64,000 nucleotides of DNA from Marinobacter vulgaris (GTDB taxonomy: Bacteria; Pseudomonadota; Gammaproteobacteria; Pseudomonadales; Oleiphilaceae), in assembly GCF_003344045.1 (NCBI RefSeq), contig NZ_QFWX01000001.1, positions 434,001 through 498,000 on the forward strand, read 5' to 3'. The notes beneath the pieces are model-generated. The model had not been told where the DNA came from, searched no databases, and was given only the letters and a program-made list of their open reading frames with translations. This document shows, one piece after another, positions 56,680 through 64,000 of this stretch (the first letter of the stretch is position 1; each line of letters starts with the position of its first letter). Made by a program: the position numbers and the translations under genes.

Positions 56680-58862
56680 TGGCCGAACAGACCCTTCAGG
56701 GCGTCTTTCACCTGATCGCCGCCCTGTTCGCCCAGTTTTTCCTTGAGCTTCTCGGAAACCTTTTCTTCCGCTTTGGCCTTTGCCTCGTCTACTTCTTCCC
56801 GGGCCTTGGCTTTTGCTGCGTTGGCGGCGATGGTCTTCAATGTGTCGCGGAAGCGTGAGCCGTCAAAGGAGCACAGGCCAGCGGGGTCCTCAGCGAAGTC
56901 GCCACGGCACTCAACCGGGATGACAACGTTTTCCACCACTTCGGTTACCCGGCAGGCTTCATCCCGGTGAATTTCGCCGACAATGCGCAGACCAATTTCA
57001 TAGTCCAGATCGGAGGCTGCCAGATCGACGGTGCCGTCGCCTTCCAGTCTCATGCCCGCGAGGGCGGCTACCAGATCGGTGTTGTTAAGGGTATTGCCGT
57101 CGATCCTGATGGTGCCCTTCATGTCGTTGAATGGGGTGCTGGTTCCCCAGTCTGAGGTGGTCAGGCTTTCCTGGTTGACCATGGCAATACCCTGGCAGGC
57201 CATGCGGGTGAGGTTCATCCGGGTGAATTCGCCCTCGGCCAGGTTGAAGTTGATCTCACCGTTGGCGTTGTTGCGCAGGGCGGAGATGCGGTTGCCGGTG
57301 GTTTTGACATTCACATCGATATTGGCGCCGCCGGATAGCATATCCACCTCGGCCAGGTCGGTCAGCAGGGGCAGGGTCTGGACATTGTTGATATCCTTGG
57401 TGATTGTCCATTGCGGGTTGTCAGAGCGGGCATCCAGGGTAACATTGGCCCCGAATGAGCCGTCATAGAGCTTGCCGCTGAAATCCTCCACTTTGAGTAT
57501 GCCGTTGTTTGCGGTGATCACCGATTTGATCTCGCTGATGGTGAGGTTGCTGACAATCAGCTCACCCAGACCGAGGTTGATATCCAGTACCAGCGACCGA
57601 AGCGTTTCCAGTGGCAGCAGATCACCTTCTTCCGCCGAACCGCCTCCTTGTGGCGATTCTTCAGCCGTGGATTCTGCATCTTCCTCGCTGGCGGGCGGAA
57701 GGTAGCGGTCGACATTGATGGCATCGCCCTGCAGGTCCAGACCGACGGCGCTGTTGGCGAGGGCATAGCTCGCGCTGCCCTGGAATGTGGTGTCGTCCAG
57801 GGTGATGGCGAGGTCTCTGAGCTCCACGGTGCCGGCAGGGCCGCCAATAGAGGTGGAGAAGGCAACAGCCTTCATTACGTCCGGGTCCTCGGTTTCAATG
57901 GCCGGCTGGCCCAGCGCCGCGAACAGGGCTTTGAGGGAGAATTCGTCAATACTGACACTGCCGTCAAGTTGGGGCTGGTCGCCAAAGCCGTTAACCGACA
58001 GGTCAGTGTTCAACGTAAGATCGGCCAGGCTGGCGGTAAAGCTGCTGAGGGTTGCGGTTTCGTTCTCCAGGTTGGCTTCCAGGGAACCTGCGAGCTCGGC
58101 ACGAACGGATTCTCCACCGAATGGTTCACCGCTCATGTCAAAGACTGCTTCGAGGCCGGATACAGCAAATTCATTCAGTGCTTCGTTGGCCGCAAGGCGG
58201 GCACTGATATCGCCGTCAACTTCAAACTGGGGCTGGTTGGTGGCAAACCGGAACGCCACGTTCAACGGGAAGCTGGAACCCAGGGTAATTTCGCTGGCGG
58301 TCAGGGTGAAGTCTTCCAGGGTGAAGGCCTGGCCGGTGCCTCTGTCTACATAGTGAATGCTGGCATTGCTGATTTCCACGCTCTGCACATTGAAGTCAAG
58401 CGGCTCGCTGTCTCCGGTGCTTTCTTCCGCCGTTTCCTGTTGTGGGGGCTGTTCCGGCTCTGGCTGCGCTTCACCTTCGGGCATGATCCGTGTCCAGTTG
58501 CCGGTTCCCTCCTCATCTACAGAAAGGTTGGCGTCCAGACCGCTCAACACAAACGTATCTACGCGGGGCGACATGGTTACCAGGGACCAGAAGCTGACTC
58601 GGGCCACCAGTTGCTCCAGACGAACAAGGCGCTCCTCTTCCAGGGTTGCCTCAACGTCATTGAGCTCCAGCCCCAGAGGGATGAAAGACCAGCCAATGTT
58701 GCCGGCCAGGATCAGGTCGAGGTTGGTGGTGTCTTCAACCACTTTCTCTATTTGTGGCTTGTAGGTGTTGGGGTCAATGACAGCGATGGCGACGGCTACG
58801 GCCGCAATGGCAAGGATGATCAGGCCGACAATGGCGAGAGCCACATAACGAACAGCTTTCAT
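56676..58862 (-). CDS. AsmA-family envelope protein
   Basis: Large inner-membrane-anchored periplasmic protein of 728 residues. It has one N-terminal membrane helix (VALAIVGLIILAIAAVAVAI), the AsmA opening DPNTYKPQIEKVVEDTTNLD, LILAGNIGWSFIPLGLELND, and the C-terminal AsmA domain with NNANGEINFNLAEGEFTRMN. Acidic low-complexity insertions lie near residues 130-150 and 390-410. The tail is a Lys/Glu/Ala-rich coil. AsmA-type proteins are thought to bridge the membranes and move phospholipid. It is first in the asmA-mutY-yggX unit. Confidence 0.93.
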   Translation of the reverse strand: MKAVRYVALAIVGLIILAIAAVAVAIAVIDPNTYKPQIEKVVEDTTNLDLILAGNIGWSFIPLGLELNDVEATLEEERLVRLEQLVARVSFWSLVTMSPRVDTFVLSGLDANLSVDEEGTGNWTRIMPEGEAQPEPEQPPQQETAEESTGDSEPLDFNVQSVEISNASIHYVDRGTGQAFTLEDFTLTASEITLGSSFPLNVAFRFATNQPQFEVDGDISARLAANEALNEFAVSGLEAVFDMSGEPFGGESVRAELAGSLEANLENETATLSSFTASLADLTLNTDLSVNGFGDQPQLDGSVSIDEFSLKALFAALGQPAIETEDPDVMKAVAFSTSIGGPAGTVELRDLAITLDDTTFQGSASYALANSAVGLDLQGDAINVDRYLPPASEEDAESTAEESPQGGGSAEEGDLLPLETLRSLVLDINLGLGELIVSNLTISEIKSVITANNGILKVEDFSGKLYDGSFGANVTLDARSDNPQWTITKDINNVQTLPLLTDLAEVDMLSGGANIDVNVKTTGNRISALRNNANGEINFNLAEGEFTRMNLTRMACQGIAMVNQESLTTSDWGTSTPFNDMKGTIRIDGNTLNNTDLVAALAGMRLEGDGTVDLAASDLDYEIGLRIVGEIHRDEACRVTEVVENVVIPVECRGDFAEDPAGLCSFDGSRFRDTLKTIAANAAKAKAREEVDEAKAKAEEKVSEKLKEKLGEQGGDQVKDALKGLFGQ

Positions 58863-59058
58863 GATTCTGGCGTCCTTCCGTTAATTCATGTCCGGTTTCT
58901 AGGCGGGTTGTTAGCCCAAGCATAACCCAGGGGTAACAAAATAAAAGCCTGGATGTATGACAATACGTTAGTGATCAGCCAAAATAGGCACCTTATATGC
59001 ACAGCATCTTTATACAGCAACGTAATGCGCGTCTTACAACGATAAAAAGGAGCAAGCA

Positions 59059-59520
59059 GTGGCTATTACTGTCTCTATTGAGCTGAACCGTGAACTGGAC
59101 CTTCCGGCCGGGTATGACAAGGTGTTTGATCTTCTTGCAGATGTTCCGGCGTCAGCCAGCCACTTCCCCAAGGTCCACAATCTGGTGGATCTGGGCGACA
59201 ACACCTACCGCTGGGAGATGGAAAAGGTAGGGGTAGACAAGCACGCCATCCAGTCCGTCTATGCCTGTAAGTATTACGCCGACAGAGAGAACGGAAAAAT
59301 CACCTGGGAACCGGTGAAGGGCGAAGGTAATGGCGTGGTAAAAGGCTCCTGGACGCTCAAGGCAAAAGACGACAGCACCACCTCGGTAAAATTCCAGACC
59401 AGCGCCCAGCTGACGGTGCCGCTGCCGAGTCTGCTGAAGCTGGCGATCAGCCCGGTGATAAAGCACGAGTTCAACAGCCTGGTGGACACCTACATGAAGA
59501 ACCTGAAAAAAGCGGTCTGA
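59059..59520 (+). CDS. SRPBCC (START-like) family protein
   Basis: The 153-residue product has the SRPBCC helix-grip pattern: an early strand ITVSIELNRELDLPAG, DKVFDLLADVPASASHFPKV, and the long C-terminal helix LLKLAISPVIKHEFNSLVDT. Members bind hydrophobic ligands in a deep pocket. The start is a GTG with AAAGGAG upstream. It is divergent from the AsmA gene, so a link with envelope lipids is possible but not shown. No signal peptide is seen. Confidence 0.82.
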   Translation: MAITVSIELNRELDLPAGYDKVFDLLADVPASASHFPKVHNLVDLGDNTYRWEMEKVGVDKHAIQSVYACKYYADRENGKITWEPVKGEGNGVVKGSWTLKAKDDSTTSVKFQTSAQLTVPLPSLLKLAISPVIKHEFNSLVDTYMKNLKKAV

Positions 59521-59580
59521 TGACGCCTGCAGCTATCACCATCATGAAGGCCGTTACGGGACGCGGGAAACGATAGAAGG

Positions 59581-59586
59581 TATAAT
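59581..59586 (+). promoter_or_regulatory. Perfect -10 element upstream of hisB
   Basis: TATAAT lies 51 bases before the hisB start. The -35 region has only weak matches. It could drive hisBHAF separately from the gene upstream. Confidence 0.45.
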
Positions 59587-59636
59587 GCGCTCAGACACAT
59601 TTCCGGCAGTTGCCGATTGATGACTATGGAGTCACC

Positions 59637-60230
59637 ATGGCCGAACGCAAGGCTCGGGTAGAAAGAAATACCCTGGAAACCCAGATCACCGTTGAAATCG
59701 ATCTTGATGGCACTGGCAAGTCCAGTTTTGATACCGGTGTGCCCTTCCTTGAGCACATGATGGACCAGATTGCCCGCCACGGTCTGGTGGACCTGAACAT
59801 CGTCTCCAAGGGCGACCTGCACATAGACGACCATCACACCGTGGAAGATATCGGCATCACCCTGGGCCAGGCCTTCAGGCAGGCGGTAGGTGACAAGAAG
59901 GGCATCCGTCGATATGGTCACGCTTACGTGCCGCTGGACGAGGCCCTGTCCCGCGTGGTGATCGACCTGTCCGGTCGCCCGGGCCTGATGATGGACGTGC
60001 CCTATACCCGGGGAGCGGTAGGTGGTTTCGATGTGGATCTGTTTGAAGAGTTTTTCCACGGCTTTGTAAACCATTCCTTTGTGACCCTGCACATCGACAA
60101 TCTGAAGGGCAAGAATACCCACCATCAGATTGAAACCGTGTTCAAGGCATTCGGTCGCGCCCTGCGCATGGCTATCGAAATGGACGAGCGCATGGCGGGC
60201 ATCACCCCGTCCACGAAGGGGTCGCTGTAA
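59637..60230 (+). CDS. hisB: Imidazoleglycerol-phosphate dehydratase
   Basis: Sixth-step enzyme of histidine synthesis that dehydrates imidazole glycerol phosphate. The monofunctional product has 197 residues, without the phosphatase domain of the enteric fusion. Metal-site motifs include [24 protein letters not shown] and FFHGFVNHS. The ATG at 59637 has GGAG five bases before it and is preferred over an upstream TTG. It is first in hisB-hisH-hisA-hisF. Confidence 0.97.
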   Translation: MAERKARVERNTLETQITVEIDLDGTGKSSFDTGVPFLEHMMDQIARHGLVDLNIVSKGDLHIDDHHTVEDIGITLGQAFRQAVGDKKGIRRYGHAYVPLDEALSRVVIDLSGRPGLMMDVPYTRGAVGGFDVDLFEEFFHGFVNHSFVTLHIDNLKGKNTHHQIETVFKAFGRALRMAIEMDERMAGITPSTKGSL

Positions 60231-60290
60231 GCGGCCCCGGGCCAAGATCGACGTCAAGACAGAAACCACGATTCAGGAAGTCTCTCCCCG

Positions 60291-60932
60291 ATGAAAACCG
60301 TTGCCATTATCGACTACGGCATGGGTAACCTTCATTCCGTCAGCAAGGCGGTTGAACACGTAGCGCCGGATATCCGCGTGCTGGTCACCGACAACGCCGA
60401 CCTGATCCGCGATGCCGACCGTGTCATCCTGCCGGGCGTTGGCGCCATCCGCGACTGCATGGCGGAAATCCGCCGCCTGGGTATCGATAACCTGGTGCGG
60501 GAAGTATCCACTGACCGGCCTTTGCTGGGCATCTGTGTGGGTATGCAGGCGCTGATGTCCCGCAGTGAGGAAAACGGCTGGGTGGATTGCATTGACCTGT
60601 TCCAGTCAGAAGTCCGCTTTTTCGGCGATAACCTCATCGAAAACGGCGAGCGCCTGAAAGTGCCCCACATGGGCTGGAACGAAGTTCACCAGACCATGGA
60701 TCACCCGCTCTGGCACGACATTCCGGACGGCGACCGCTTCTATTTTGTGCACAGCTATTACGCCGAAGCGGACGGCAACCCGGACATCGCCGGCCGTACC
60801 CATTACGGCGTCGACCTGGCCGCCGCCGTGGCGAGAGACAACATATTTGCAGTGCAGTTTCACCCGGAGAAAAGCGCAAGGGCGGGACTGCAATTACTGA
60901 AAAACTTTACCAACTGGACTGGAAAATGCTGA
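60291..60932 (+). CDS. hisH: Imidazole glycerol phosphate synthase, glutaminase subunit
   Basis: Glutamine amidotransferase that supplies ammonia to HisF. The 213-residue class I GATase has the oxyanion region ILPGVGA, the nucleophile Cys 82 in [11 protein letters not shown], and His-Glu in [11 protein letters not shown]. It overlaps hisA by seven bases. Confidence 0.97.
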   Translation: MKTVAIIDYGMGNLHSVSKAVEHVAPDIRVLVTDNADLIRDADRVILPGVGAIRDCMAEIRRLGIDNLVREVSTDRPLLGICVGMQALMSRSEENGWVDCIDLFQSEVRFFGDNLIENGERLKVPHMGWNEVHQTMDHPLWHDIPDGDRFYFVHSYYAEADGNPDIAGRTHYGVDLAAAVARDNIFAVQFHPEKSARAGLQLLKNFTNWTGKC

Positions 60933-61663
60933 TTATCCCGGCCATAGACTTGAAAGACGGCAAATGCGTGAGACTGCGCCAGGGCCGCATGGACGACTCC
61001 ACTGTTTTCGGTGACGACCCTGTAGACATGGCCACCCGCTGGGTGGATGCCGGTGCCCGCCGCCTGCATCTGGTGGACCTGAACGGTGCCTTTGCCGGTG
61101 AGCCGGTCAACGGCGAGATCGTCCAGGCCATTGCCCGCAAATACCCGGACCTGCCGATCCAGATTGGCGGCGGCATCCGCTCCGCCGAAACCATTGAGGC
61201 CTATCTCAAAGCGGGTGTTCAGTGGGTGATCATTGGTACCAAGGCGGTGAAAGAGCCCGAATTCGTCACCGAGATGTGCAGGAGATTCCCGGGCCATATC
61301 ATCGTCGGCCTGGACGCCAAAGACGGCCGCGTTGCTACCGATGGCTGGGCGGAAGTATCCGAAGTCATGGCAACTGACCTGGCCAGACGCTTCGCCAACG
61401 ACGGTGTGGAAGCGATCGTTTACACCGATATCAGCCGCGACGGCATGATGCAAGGTGTTAATGTGGAGGCTACCGCCGCGCTCGCGGAAGAAGGCGGCAT
61501 TCCCGTCATCGCTTCCGGAGGCGTAACCAACATGGATGACCTAAAAAGGCTGGCTACCGTGGCCGACAAGGGCATCCTCGGTGCCATCACCGGCCGGGCC
61601 ATCTACGAAGGCACCCTCGATGTGGCCGAAGCCCAGGCCTTTTGCGACAGCCTGAAGGGGTAG
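60926..61663 (+). CDS. hisA: Phosphoribosylformimino-5-aminoimidazole carboxamide ribotide isomerase
   Basis: Amadori isomerase of histidine synthesis with a TIM-barrel fold, 245 residues. It has the catalytic Asp in [17 protein letters not shown], the phosphate-binding IGGGIRS, and the second catalytic Asp region [15 protein letters not shown]. The second half-barrel phosphate loop is [12 protein letters not shown]. It is followed by hisF after seven bases. Confidence 0.97.
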   Translation: MLIIPAIDLKDGKCVRLRQGRMDDSTVFGDDPVDMATRWVDAGARRLHLVDLNGAFAGEPVNGEIVQAIARKYPDLPIQIGGGIRSAETIEAYLKAGVQWVIIGTKAVKEPEFVTEMCRRFPGHIIVGLDAKDGRVATDGWAEVSEVMATDLARRFANDGVEAIVYTDISRDGMMQGVNVEATAALAEEGGIPVIASGGVTNMDDLKRLATVADKGILGAITGRAIYEGTLDVAEAQAFCDSLKG

Positions 61664-61670
61664 GACGATC

Positions 61671-62444
61671 ATGTCTCTGGCAAAACGCATTATTCCGTGT
61701 CTTGATGTCGACAAAGGCCGCGTTGTTAAAGGTGTCAACTTTGTCGATATCCGCGATGCCGGTGACCCGGTGGAAGTGGCCCGAAAATACAACGAGCAGG
61801 GCGCCGACGAAATTACCTTCCTCGACATTACTGCCAGCCACGAAAGCCGTGATACCACCTACGAAACCGTGGAACGGATGGCCGCCGAGGTGTTTATCCC
61901 GCTCACGGTCGGCGGTGGCGTGCGCACCGTGGAAGACATTCGCAAGCTTTTGAACGCCGGAGCTGACAAGGTGTCCATCAACACCGCTGCGGTATTCAAT
62001 CCGGAATTTGTTCGCGAAGCCGCGGACCGTTTTGGCAGCCAGTGCATTGTGGTGGCCATTGACGCAAAGCGTGTCAGTGGTGAGGGTGAAGAGCCGCGCT
62101 GGGAGATTTTTACCCACGGTGGCCGCAAGCCCACGGGGCTGGACGCTGTGGAATGGGCCCGCAAGATGACTGCTATGGGTGCCGGTGAGCTGCTGCTGAC
62201 CAGCATGGACCGGGACGGGACCAAGGTTGGCTTTGACCTGGGGCTGACGCGGGCAATCAGTGACGCGGTATCGGTCCCGGTGATTGCATCAGGCGGCGTT
62301 GGCGAGCTTCAGCATCTGGCGGACGGGGTGAAAAAGGGGCGTGCGGATGCGGTGCTGGCGGCGTCCATCTTCCACTTCGGGCAGCATACGATTCCGGAAG
62401 CCAAGGCGTTTATGAAAGCCCAAGGAATCGTGGTGCGTGACTGA
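61671..62444 (+). CDS. hisF: Imidazole glycerol phosphate synthase, cyclase subunit
   Basis: Cyclase that uses ammonia from HisH to form imidazole glycerol phosphate and AICAR. The 257-residue TIM barrel has the catalytic Asp 11 in [18 protein letters not shown], the second Asp in [16 protein letters not shown], and phosphate loops [10 protein letters not shown] and [12 protein letters not shown]. It is the last his gene in this run and ends just before a hairpin. Confidence 0.97.
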   Translation: MSLAKRIIPCLDVDKGRVVKGVNFVDIRDAGDPVEVARKYNEQGADEITFLDITASHESRDTTYETVERMAAEVFIPLTVGGGVRTVEDIRKLLNAGADKVSINTAAVFNPEFVREAADRFGSQCIVVAIDAKRVSGEGEEPRWEIFTHGGRKPTGLDAVEWARKMTAMGAGELLLTSMDRDGTKVGFDLGLTRAISDAVSVPVIASGGVGELQHLADGVKKGRADAVLAASIFHFGQHTIPEAKAFMKAQGIVVRD

Positions 62445-62451
62445 GGTATTG

Positions 62452-62477
62452 TCGGATTACGCCTTCGGCTAATCCGA
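62452..62477. terminator. Small hairpin between hisF and the deacetylase gene (REP-like)
   Basis: TCGGATTA (62452-62459) and TAATCCGA (62470-62477) form a stem with an inner GCC/GGC pair and a small loop. It lies between convergent genes and could end both transcripts. Sequences of this form often recur in intergenic gaps of related genomes, so it may also be a short dispersed repeat. Confidence 0.6.
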
Positions 62478-63299
62478 TCTACTTTGTTTTGCCAGCGCTG
62501 GCCGAATTGCCCGCTTTTCTCCTTCCGCAAACATTGGCCGGTTACCGTTTCTCATGGCCCACACGCCACTGACAGTCGCGATGGCGATACCTTCCTCGTC
62601 CAGTTCCGGCAACCGCTTTTCGAGATAGTCTACCGTTACCTTGTGGGGGTGCCCTATGCCGACGGCGCTGCCGTTTTCTTTTGCCCGTTTGATCAGCAGT
62701 CGGAACTGTTTGTCCAGGTACTCCTCGGTCTGCTCATGGTCGAGGAACACATCGCGGGTAAGGGTGGGAATGCGGTAGGAGGCGGCCACCTTGCCGGCAA
62801 TCGAGGAGGCGATAGTACGGCTGTCGACGAAATAGACCGGGTAGTGATCCAGCTCGGACATTACCCAGTCCATGGCTTCCAGTTGCTGGGTGAGCAGGCT
62901 GCCCATATGGTTGTTTACACCGCGGACGTGGGGAATGGACTGTAACGCGCGGCGTAGCGTTGTCGCTATGCTGTCTTTGCCCATGCCCGGGATCAGACCA
63001 CCGGGGCCTAGGCCGATATTGCGGGTATTGGCCATGGGGGCGTGAAGCATAATCTCTTTCTGGTTGCGATATGCCTGTTCTGCCAGTTCGGTTGTGTGCC
63101 TGCGGTAGGGCAGGAAGGCCAGGGTTATGGGCTGTTCCAGACCTATCAGCCTCCGGCCCTCCACCAGATTGTGTCCCATGTCATCGATAATGATCGCGAT
63201 AGTGGGTGGCATCTGCTGCGAACTGTCCTGCTCTGCCCTGGCAATCGCCGGCGAAGATGCCGCAAGGATAGCGGCGATCAGCGTAGGTAGTACTTTCAA
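62469..63299 (-). CDS. Divergent polysaccharide deacetylase family protein (YibQ-like)
   Basis: Exported protein of 276 residues with signal peptide KVLPTLIAAILAASSPAIARA. The domain has IAIIIDDMGHNLVEGRRLI, ITLAFLPYRRHTTELAEQAY and IMLHAPMANTRNIGLGPGGL, as in the divergent deacetylase (DUF610/YibQ) family that replaces the usual NodB motif set. The start is a TTG overlapping the stop of the upstream protease gene by two bases, so translation is probably coupled. Downstream ATG codons would remove the signal peptide. The cell-wall substrate is not known. Confidence 0.88.
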   Translation of the reverse strand: MKVLPTLIAAILAASSPAIARAEQDSSQQMPPTIAIIIDDMGHNLVEGRRLIGLEQPITLAFLPYRRHTTELAEQAYRNQKEIMLHAPMANTRNIGLGPGGLIPGMGKDSIATTLRRALQSIPHVRGVNNHMGSLLTQQLEAMDWVMSELDHYPVYFVDSRTIASSIAGKVAASYRIPTLTRDVFLDHEQTEEYLDKQFRLLIKRAKENGSAVGIGHPHKVTVDYLEKRLPELDEEGIAIATVSGVWAMRNGNRPMFAEGEKRAIRPALAKQSRSD

Positions 63300-64000
63300 T
63301 CCGCGCTTTCCTGTTCCGGCCTGTTCCGCTTGTTGAGGATGCCCAGGCCCTTCAGAAGGTTCAGTGCCGAGCGCAGCTGGAAGTCTCTGTTTTCAGGAGT
63401 AGCCTCGGCTTCCTCTTCAGTGGTTTCCTGGCCCTCGTCCCGGCCTTCCAGGTGGCCACTCAGATCCGCCTCGGTAAAGAACGGCTGGCCATCCAGCTCG
63501 GTCAGTTCTGCAGGCTTTACTTCAATGTCCGGCTTGATGCCCTTGGCCTGGATAGAGCGACCGTCAGGGGTGTAATAGCGGGCGGTTGTCATCTTGATGG
63601 CGTGGGTTTCATCCAGGGGGATGACGGTCTGGACGCTGCCCTTGCCGAATGACTGGGTGCCCATGACCACCGCTCGCTGATGATCCTGCAATGCGCCTGC
63701 GAGGATTTCCGAGGCCGATGCGGAGCCACCGTTGATCAGCACCACGACGGGGGTATCCGGCATCACATTTCCGGGCTTGGCATTGAAGCGCAGGCGTGAA
63801 CTCTGGATCCGACCTTCGGTGTAAACAATCAGTCCCTCATCAAGCAGAGCGTCAGCCGCCTCAACGGCAGCCTGCAGAATCCCGCCCGGATTGTTGCGCA
63901 GGTCGATGACCAGGCCATCCAGGTCGCTGCCATGTTCCTTTTCAAGGTTTTCAAGTGCGCTGGTGAACTGCGAGCCGGTATCCGCCTGGAACTGGGTGAT
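63296..64000 (-). CDS. S41-family C-terminal processing protease, CtpA-like (5' end beyond window)
   Basis: The frame is open from the right edge to a stop at 63296, giving the last 234 residues. It shows the S41 catalytic half: LDGLVIDLRNNPGGILQAAV, then VLINGGSASASEILAGALQD with the nucleophile serine, then GTQSFGKGSVQTVIPLDE with the general-base lysine. The acidic tail (EGQETTEEEAEATPENRD) is low complexity. Members are exported proteases that trim or degrade periplasmic proteins. The N-terminal signal and PDZ domain should lie to the right. It is coupled to the YibQ-like gene. Confidence 0.93.
   Translation of the reverse strand: MTQFQADTGSQFTSALENLEKEHGSDLDGLVIDLRNNPGGILQAAVEAADALLDEGLIVYTEGRIQSSRLRFNAKPGNVMPDTPVVVLINGGSASASEILAGALQDHQRAVVMGTQSFGKGSVQTVIPLDETHAIKMTTARYYTPDGRSIQAKGIKPDIEVKPAELTELDGQPFFTEADLSGHLEGRDEGQETTEEEAEATPENRDFQLRSALNLLKGLGILNKRNRPEQESAD

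Overview
The window is GC-rich, densely coded and reads as chromosomal core and metabolic-accessory DNA of a marine gammaproteobacterium. Gene content and order (liv, aruC/F/G/D/B with aot, glcDEF, arcABC, hisBHAF followed by a YibQ-type deacetylase and a CtpA protease) point to Marinobacter or a close relative. This is inferred from family resemblance, because no database search was possible. I see no prophage, insertion sequence, CRISPR array or rRNA. There is one tRNA, tRNA-Phe.

Layout. 1-3080: branched-chain amino acid uptake genes livM (cut by the window edge), livH and livK, minus strand. 3229-6576: a membrane TPR protein, a MarR regulator, and a secreted beta-propeller dehydrogenase with a cytochrome c. 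6722-12070: a Lon-type protease, a CnoX/YbbN chaperone-thioredoxin, an HNH protein and a KamA-family radical SAM enzyme. 12579-16953: aceE and aceF of pyruvate dehydrogenase. 17271-20161: a porin and a DnaQ/UvrC-like fusion nuclease. 20213-26392: the arginine succinyltransferase operon, separated from astE and the arginine ABC transporter (31328-35491) by a tetR/RND efflux unit (26407-31324). 35650-44679: a GntR regulator, a TRAP transporter for a small carboxylate, and glycolate oxidase glcGDEF. 44775-46211: a DUF4124 protein and a Ca/Na exchanger. 46450-51127: the arginine deiminase operon (YfcC-type exchanger, arcA, arcB, arcC). 51198-54947: a PQQ-type sugar dehydrogenase, an aldehyde dehydrogenase and an SDR. 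55109-58862: tRNA-Phe, yggX, mutY and an AsmA protein. 59059-62444: an SRPBCC protein and hisBHAF. 62469-64000: a divergent polysaccharide deacetylase and the 3' part of a CtpA-type protease.

How the genes work together. Arginine is the dominant theme: one uptake system (aotJQMP), an aerobic route to glutamate and succinate (AST), and an anaerobic ATP-yielding route (ADI). A near-perfect ANR/FNR box lies 41.5 bp upstream of a predicted start point for the ADI operon. Two-carbon hydroxy acid use is the second theme: TRAP uptake plus glycolate oxidase, flanked by a FadR/GlcC-type regulator whose likely TGGT-N3-ACCA operators sit in its divergent intergenic region. A copy of the same 15-bp palindrome lies about 30 kb away, upstream of the beta-propeller/cytochrome c operon.

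The least explained structures are three long fold-back elements (17000-17106, 43184-43294, 43336-43441). Each has a private, nearly perfect 23-26 bp stem around a related loop of 52-57 nt. Two of them stand in tandem between glcE and glcF.
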